Source: Panagrolaimus kolymaensis
Lineage: Eukaryota; Nematoda; Chromadorea; Rhabditida; Panagrolaimidae
Direction: 5' to 3'
Assembly: GCA_028622995.1 (NCBI GenBank)
Contig: JAJQJQ010000025.1
Span: forward strand, 1,488,001-1,552,000
DNA: 64,000 bases
The position numbers and the translations under genes are program-made. The notes below the pieces were generated by a model. That model saw only the letters and a program-made list of their open reading frames with translations. It was not told the origin of the DNA and ran no database searches. Of this stretch, positions 60,033 through 64,000 are shown one piece after another (within the stretch, counting starts at the first letter, position 1; every line of letters begins with the position of its first letter).

Positions 60033-61750
60033 TTAGTTAAGTTTAGAAACCCATGAAACTGGAATTACCGAAGGCGCAGGTTTTTGAAAGATTTTTCTTG
60101 GATCTTTTATAATTCTAACTATAGCTTCTCGATATCCAGTCATAATTGATAAAACAATAAAGCATTCAATAAATATTCGAAGTTGGATTATCGATTGAAG
60201 AACTGGCGTATAAGAAAGCCCATATTGGCCGACCAACCAATCAGGAAGAAGTAAATAATAACAATAATCACAAGTCCAAAAACCCTTTGAAGTTAAAATA
60301 ATAAAATTAAATGTATTTCCAGTGAATAACGGAATATTTTTAGCGATTTCCAGAATAAAAATAGATAAATTTACTAAAGTTTGTAAAACGATGACTATGC
60401 AAATTCTCACTGAGCTTTTCACTTCTTTTTTATTATATTTTGTTTGAACTTTTAATAATTTTAAAACTTTTAAAATAATAAAAATTGCAAATATCATGGA
60501 AAGAAATAAACATAACGGGGGTTTCAGAAACATTATACAACTGAAAATTCTGAATAAAGTCTTAAATAGAATTACTAGAAAATCATGTTCATATGTATTG
60601 CTAGAACAAGCTGCAATAGCGACAGTATCATTTCCAAGAACTTTGCTGAGGCAGTCTTCTTTCAAAAAGGTTTTTCTTTGATTCTTAAAATTACTAAAAA
60701 ATCCATGAATATTTGTAAAAACAACAAATAAATTATAAAATAAAATTAAATAAAAACATTTTCGACTTTTGGTGAAATTTTGATAAAATATTGGATAATA
60801 TAAACCCAAAAATTTTGTAAATGTAAAAAGCAATAGCGAGGAATATGAATTTGTATCCAGGGCATATTCGAAGAAGCTTTTGAGATATGAAGTTTTAAAA
60901 TTATAAAAACAGCTGGAAGTATAATTTCCATAAAAAAAATATTGAATCCAATTACTGCAAATATAACTGTAACAAATAGCCAAATCCCAAAATGCTTGAT
61001 TCAAAATAAACCATTTATAATTTTCTTTAATCCCTCCAAAAATCGAGAGAAACATAATAATTCCAAGAAGAAAAATGCAAATATAACCAAATTGAATTTT
61101 ATCCAAAATAATCGAGAAATAAGCCAAAAAGCAACGAAAGTTGTCGAGATCAATTTGGGTACCATTTGTTCCTCCAAGATATACCAAACAATTGGAGGTT
61201 GAAGAGGTATTTGAATTCATTTCAGCCAAGATTATTTACACTTTATGAATATTTTTTTTTTTTGTGAATTTATCTACCGTATAACTTTAATTTTAATGTT
61301 TAAATCAAGTTTAAAAAAATTTAATAAAATTAAAACACAACTTTTTAAAGTTTTTATTTTCTTACTTTAAGAAATGGAATAAAAATAAAAAACAATTTAA
61401 AAAAAATTAGACGAATAAGTTCCACCTCCTCAATCCCCAAAAGAGTATTAGCAACCTTTCTTTGTACACCATTTTCTTCCATCATCTTTTTTTCTTTTTC
61501 ATTGTATTACATAAAATATTTTTAAAAACTTTTATTCCCAGGTGTAATGAGTTCATAAAAATTTTTTTAAAAACCGTAACAAAACTTACTCAAAAGTTTA
61601 TTCAAAAGTCTCAAAGGATGTAACATTTCTGAATATATTTTTTTGTGTTATAGTTTTATTACGAACACTGTTCATGAGAAATTGACAGAAGTGTAGTTGC
61701 GTAAATACCACAAAATGACTGAATCACACAGTATACCGCTCAAGTTTAAA
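59410..61750 (-). repeat. Inverted segmental duplication, copy 2 (with receptor gene)
   Basis: This is the reverse-oriented counterpart of about 17930-20225. The two copies lie 39 kb apart with several unrelated genes between, so this is a dispersed inverted duplication and not a local hairpin. Confidence 0.85.
60033..61220 (-). CDS. Single-exon 7TM chemoreceptor-like protein, family B copy 2
   Basis: One exon, 395 residues if translation starts at the first ATG (61220). In the copy at 18440 the start is ATG-GCC-GAA. Here the same position (61227-61229) reads TTG-GCT-GAA-ATG, so the original start codon has mutated and the in-frame ATG three codons on is the likely start. The rest is nearly identical to the copy at 18440: WFILNQAFWDLAICY, FTKFLGLYYPIFY, IVIVLQTLVNLSIF, MTGYREAIVRI. 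Differences cluster near the N-terminus and in the extracellular loop around 195-225. No frame damage is seen, so it is probably functional. Confidence 0.85.
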   Translation of the reverse strand: MNSNTSSTSNCLVYLGGTNGTQIDLDNFRCFLAYFSIILDKIQFGYICIFLLGIIMFLSIFGGIKENYKWFILNQAFWDLAICYSYICSNWIQYFFYGNYTSSCFYNFKTSYLKSFFEYALDTNSYSSLLLFTFTKFLGLYYPIFYQNFTKSRKCFYLILFYNLFVVFTNIHGFFSNFKNQRKTFLKEDCLSKVLGNDTVAIAACSSNTYEHDFLVILFKTLFRIFSCIMFLKPPLCLFLSMIFAIFIILKVLKLLKVQTKYNKKEVKSSVRICIVIVLQTLVNLSIFILEIAKNIPLFTGNTFNFIILTSKGFWTCDYCYYLLLPDWLVGQYGLSYTPVLQSIIQLRIFIECFIVLSIMTGYREAIVRIIKDPRKIFQKPAPSVIPVSWVSKLN

Positions 61751-62631
61751 ATATGATCAATGTCCCGAAGGAAATAGAAAAGTTGCATTTATTGAAAATA
61801 ATTAATTCCAATAAAAGAATATATTTTTAATAAATAAATAAAAAAGATGTATATAAAATTCGGCAACGTCATATAATAAAAAAGTTAGCATAGCTGAATA
61901 GGGGGTTGGAATTCCAACCCTCGGAGGATGGATGGATGTCCCTCGAGGATCGACCACACGAAAAGTACCACAGGGGATGATAGTACGTGGTTTTGTAAGA
62001 CCAAAATTTTGAGGAAAAATATACGAATTTTCATTGATTTTGTATATTTTTGGAAATCAAAAATAGTTTGTTTCTGTATTTTTTATAAGCTTTTGGTTTT
62101 TACTCGAATGTACCGTCTATGATAGATTTTTCCCTATCAAAACCTTGATGCTTCCCATAAAACTGTCTTTGAGTTTTTTACTAATCAACCCTTGGGTTTT
62201 TATTTTTAATAAATGCTTGCGTCACTTTTGGGACAGCTATAATGGGACTTTAATTTTTTATTATTATAACTCATTTGTTATTTTGCTTAAAAATCCATTG
62301 ATCGATTAGACATGAGAATACAAAAATTATCCACTGCTAAACCGGAGTTGACTTCTTAATGTAAAAATACAAATTGAACAAGCCCCACAATTTTAATTCT
62401 CGTGATGCATTGTGGCAGAAAGAACAAAAGCTTAGTTTTTTGTCAATTGCCGTTAAATATAAAAAAATGATTTTTAACCCAAAATGTTAGGAAAGCATAA
62501 ACATGTACTTCCACTCTATCTTTTTCGTGATACTTTTCAACTAAATCAAAATTTTTTTTACTTAAAATTAGCGAGGTTAATTTTACATTTATTAAAATTC
62601 CAACTCTGCTTTGAGCTTAATCCTAGCGCCA
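61221..62631. other. Intergenic, with a perfect 18-bp palindrome
   Basis: No gene is seen. The first 500 bp belong to the inverted duplication. A perfect palindrome, GGGTTGGAATTCCAACCC, lies at 61903-61920 in a locally GC-richer stretch that continues to about 61990. Confidence 0.45.
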
Positions 62632-62680
62632 GTCACAACTAGGGTTGTTAAATTTACCGAGGCGCAACCCTAGTCACAAC
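62632..62680. mobile_element. 33-bp hAT-type transposon footprint with perfect 8-bp target duplication
   Basis: The core 62640-62672 starts TAGGGTTG and ends CAACCCTA, perfect 8-bp terminal inverted repeats of the kind seen in hAT elements. It is bordered on both sides by GTCACAAC (62632-62639 and 62673-62680), the 8-bp target duplication typical of hAT insertions. The interior is only 17 bp, so this is an extreme internal deletion product. Confidence 0.75.
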
Positions 62681-63062
62681 ACTGCAAATATGGTTAATAT
62701 ATGGAAGTTTCAAAATGTATCATTATGAAGAAATCGTTAAAATATGGGTTTTTAGAGGGGTTAAAAAAAAGATGTGCAAAGTGGATTTTTAACTGAATTA
62801 TGCATTTGCGATAAAATATAAGACGCCTATAAACAAAACTTTCAAAGTCAACTGAAAAAAATAAAAAAAATACATTTTTTCCTCATATGATTTAAAAATT
62901 TTGGTATTTTAAAGAAAATTCCTCATCAAATATTTGGAATGAGGAAATTAATGAAAAAACATGAAATTTTGATTTCTCAAAAATTTTGAGGAAAAGGAGG
63001 ATATTTTTCTTGAATTTATTTCCTCCTTTTTTTGAATGAATTTTATAGTCAAAAAATTCTAT

Positions 63063-63136
63063 ACAACCAAAAGGATTCGAACCCACGACTTCCTTCTCCT
63101 CTCAAACTTCTCTACTAACCACTACTCCACCATAAC
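63063..63136 (-). pseudogene. tRNA-like relic (Ser/Leu type) or SINE head
   Basis: On the minus strand an A-box-like TGGAGTAGTGGTTAG is followed about 35 bases on by a perfect B box, GGGTTCGAATCC. The order and the extra bases before the B box resemble class II (Ser or Leu) tRNAs. The acceptor and anticodon stems do not pair (the middle is purine-only GAGAGGAGAAGGAAG). It is therefore a decayed tRNA or a tRNA-derived element and not a working tRNA. Confidence 0.5.
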
Positions 63137-63357
63137 ATTGAAAGCAAAGGTTTAAAAGTGGACTTTTATCAAATTTTTTTCTTGTGATTTATGGAATTTT
63201 AATTAATTTATGTTTCAAATTTTATATGTTTTGTTTAAAATAAGTTTATAAAAATGTGTGAATAATATTTCATAAATAATAATAGAAGACAAAGCAAACA
63301 ATTAAAATAAAAAATACATATAACAAAAAAATTGATTTACAATTTTCAACGGATTTT

Positions 63358-63999
63358 TTGTTACTTTACTTATCTTCAAAATTTTCAACATCATCTGCTT
63401 CATTTGTTGCTCCAAATTCTTTAGAAGTTGTTGCCAACAACCTCATCCCAACGACCTACGATTTTGAAAGCATGGTAAAATCAAATGTAAAACAGCACGG
63501 AATGCTTTTCGACAATCATTTTTTTGAAATTTCAAGAAGCAATGATGGAGAAGTTTATATGAAAATTGCTCAATTTATTCGCTCACAAACCTTTTTAAAA
63601 AATGATAAAAATGCAACTTGTGCATTTCCATTGTTTAAGGCAAGTTTTATTAAATATTTGATTAATAAGTTTAGAAAATTTTTTTTTCAGAAAACTCCTG
63701 ATTTAAAAATTCTTCCTGAAATTATCAAACCAAAAAAATTGGATGAAGAAAAACATACAAATATGTGCAATGCCATCAAAGGCTCAATTCCAAAAGAAGC
63801 GTTTGATGAACTCAAAAACTTACCACAAATTGTTGAAAAATATCCCACACCTGAAAATTTCAAAAATCTTTTAAAACGAATCGAAAACAAAGTTGTTGCA
63901 GAAAATCCTGTAATAACAATGCCGAAGGATATTGACAACAAACTATTGGATCAATTTCTTAAAAGTGATACAATTTCAAAAACTTGGGTTGCATCCTAA
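63358..63999 (+). CDS. Unrecognised protein, 5' end uncertain, likely GC-AG intron
   Basis: The frame is open from 63286 to the TAA at 63997 but has no ATG before 63472. The start is either there (MVKSNVKQHGMLFDN) or in an upstream exon I cannot find. A likely 51-bp intron, 63640..63690, has an AAG|GCAAGT donor and a TTTTTTTTTCAG acceptor. Because 51 is a multiple of three the frame also reads through it. Spliced, the protein runs ...ATCAFPLFK-KTPDLKILPE.... The C-terminal half is helical and charged (HTNMCNAIKGSIPKEAFDEL, NFKNLLKRIENKVV). No known domain is recognised. Confidence 0.5.
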   Translation: MLLYLSSKFSTSSASFVAPNSLEVVANNLIPTTYDFESMVKSNVKQHGMLFDNHFFEISRSNDGEVYMKIAQFIRSQTFLKNDKNATCAFPLFKASFIKYLINKFRKFFFQKTPDLKILPEIIKPKKLDEEKHTNMCNAIKGSIPKEAFDELKNLPQIVEKYPTPENFKNLLKRIENKVVAENPVITMPKDIDNKLLDQFLKSDTISKTWVAS

Positions 64000-64000
64000 A

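Noticed and set aside
1..64000. CRISPR arrays, bacterial operons, ribosome binding sites
   Set aside because: Nothing of the kind is present. Splicing and gene families show eukaryotic DNA.

Overview
The window is eukaryotic and almost certainly from a free-living or parasitic nematode. It is very AT-rich. Genes are broken by many short introns (about 45-60 bases) with GT donors and T-rich acceptors ending in TTTTTAG or TTTCAG. Nematode-associated families are present: six-cysteine C6 extracellular domains, serpentine chemoreceptors, an F-box-like gene, a BTB fragment, a C-type-lectin relic and a GH37 trehalase. A clade IV nematode (Panagrolaimus, Strongyloides or Meloidogyne relatives) is my guess from gene style only. 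I assembled gene models by hand from ORFs, splice sites and reading-phase checks; every multi-exon model given with complete exon coordinates stays in frame from ATG to stop. || Layout. 0.2-11.3 kb: a cluster of three secreted C6-domain genes. Two are on the minus strand; the first carries a roughly 70-copy 48-bp coding minisatellite. One is on the plus strand, head-to-head with the second. A diverged tandem noncoding duplication lies between the two minus-strand genes. 11.3-27 kb: sparse chemoreceptor territory with three two-exon receptors, two single-exon receptors of a second family, a broken F-box-like gene and a small cytosolic cysteine-rich repeat protein. One two-exon receptor has a 708-bp inverted-repeat transposon in its last exon, and that element now supplies a new C-terminus. 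27.9-43.1 kb: a denser, less AT-extreme island. It holds an Arg/His-rich gene, four tandem paralogues of an unrecognised coiled-coil-like family, a Gly-rich small gene, a C-type-lectin relic, an RGG/Gln-rich RNA-binding-like gene, a small membrane protein, an ABHD17-like serine hydrolase and a BTB fragment. 43.1-56.2 kb: a gene-poor AT-rich stretch with one small secreted gene, a Merlin-type transposase relic, a candidate terminal-inverted-repeat element and a diverged direct repeat. 56.2-61.2 kb: a complete six-exon GH37 trehalase, then a single-exon chemoreceptor that is the inverted copy of the one at 18.4 kb. 61.2-64 kb: an 18-bp palindrome, a 33-bp hAT footprint with perfect 8-bp target duplication, a tRNA-like relic and a gene of unknown function with a likely GC-AG intron. 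|| How it fits together. There is no operon-like pathway logic. The window is an accessory region shaped by local duplication (C6 genes, chemoreceptors, coiled-coil family), inversion, likely gene conversion and small DNA transposons. The clearest candidates for something undescribed are the four-gene coiled-coil family (29.8-35.7 kb), the chemoreceptor with a transposon-derived tail, and the inverted receptor pair whose coding regions are much more alike than their flanks.
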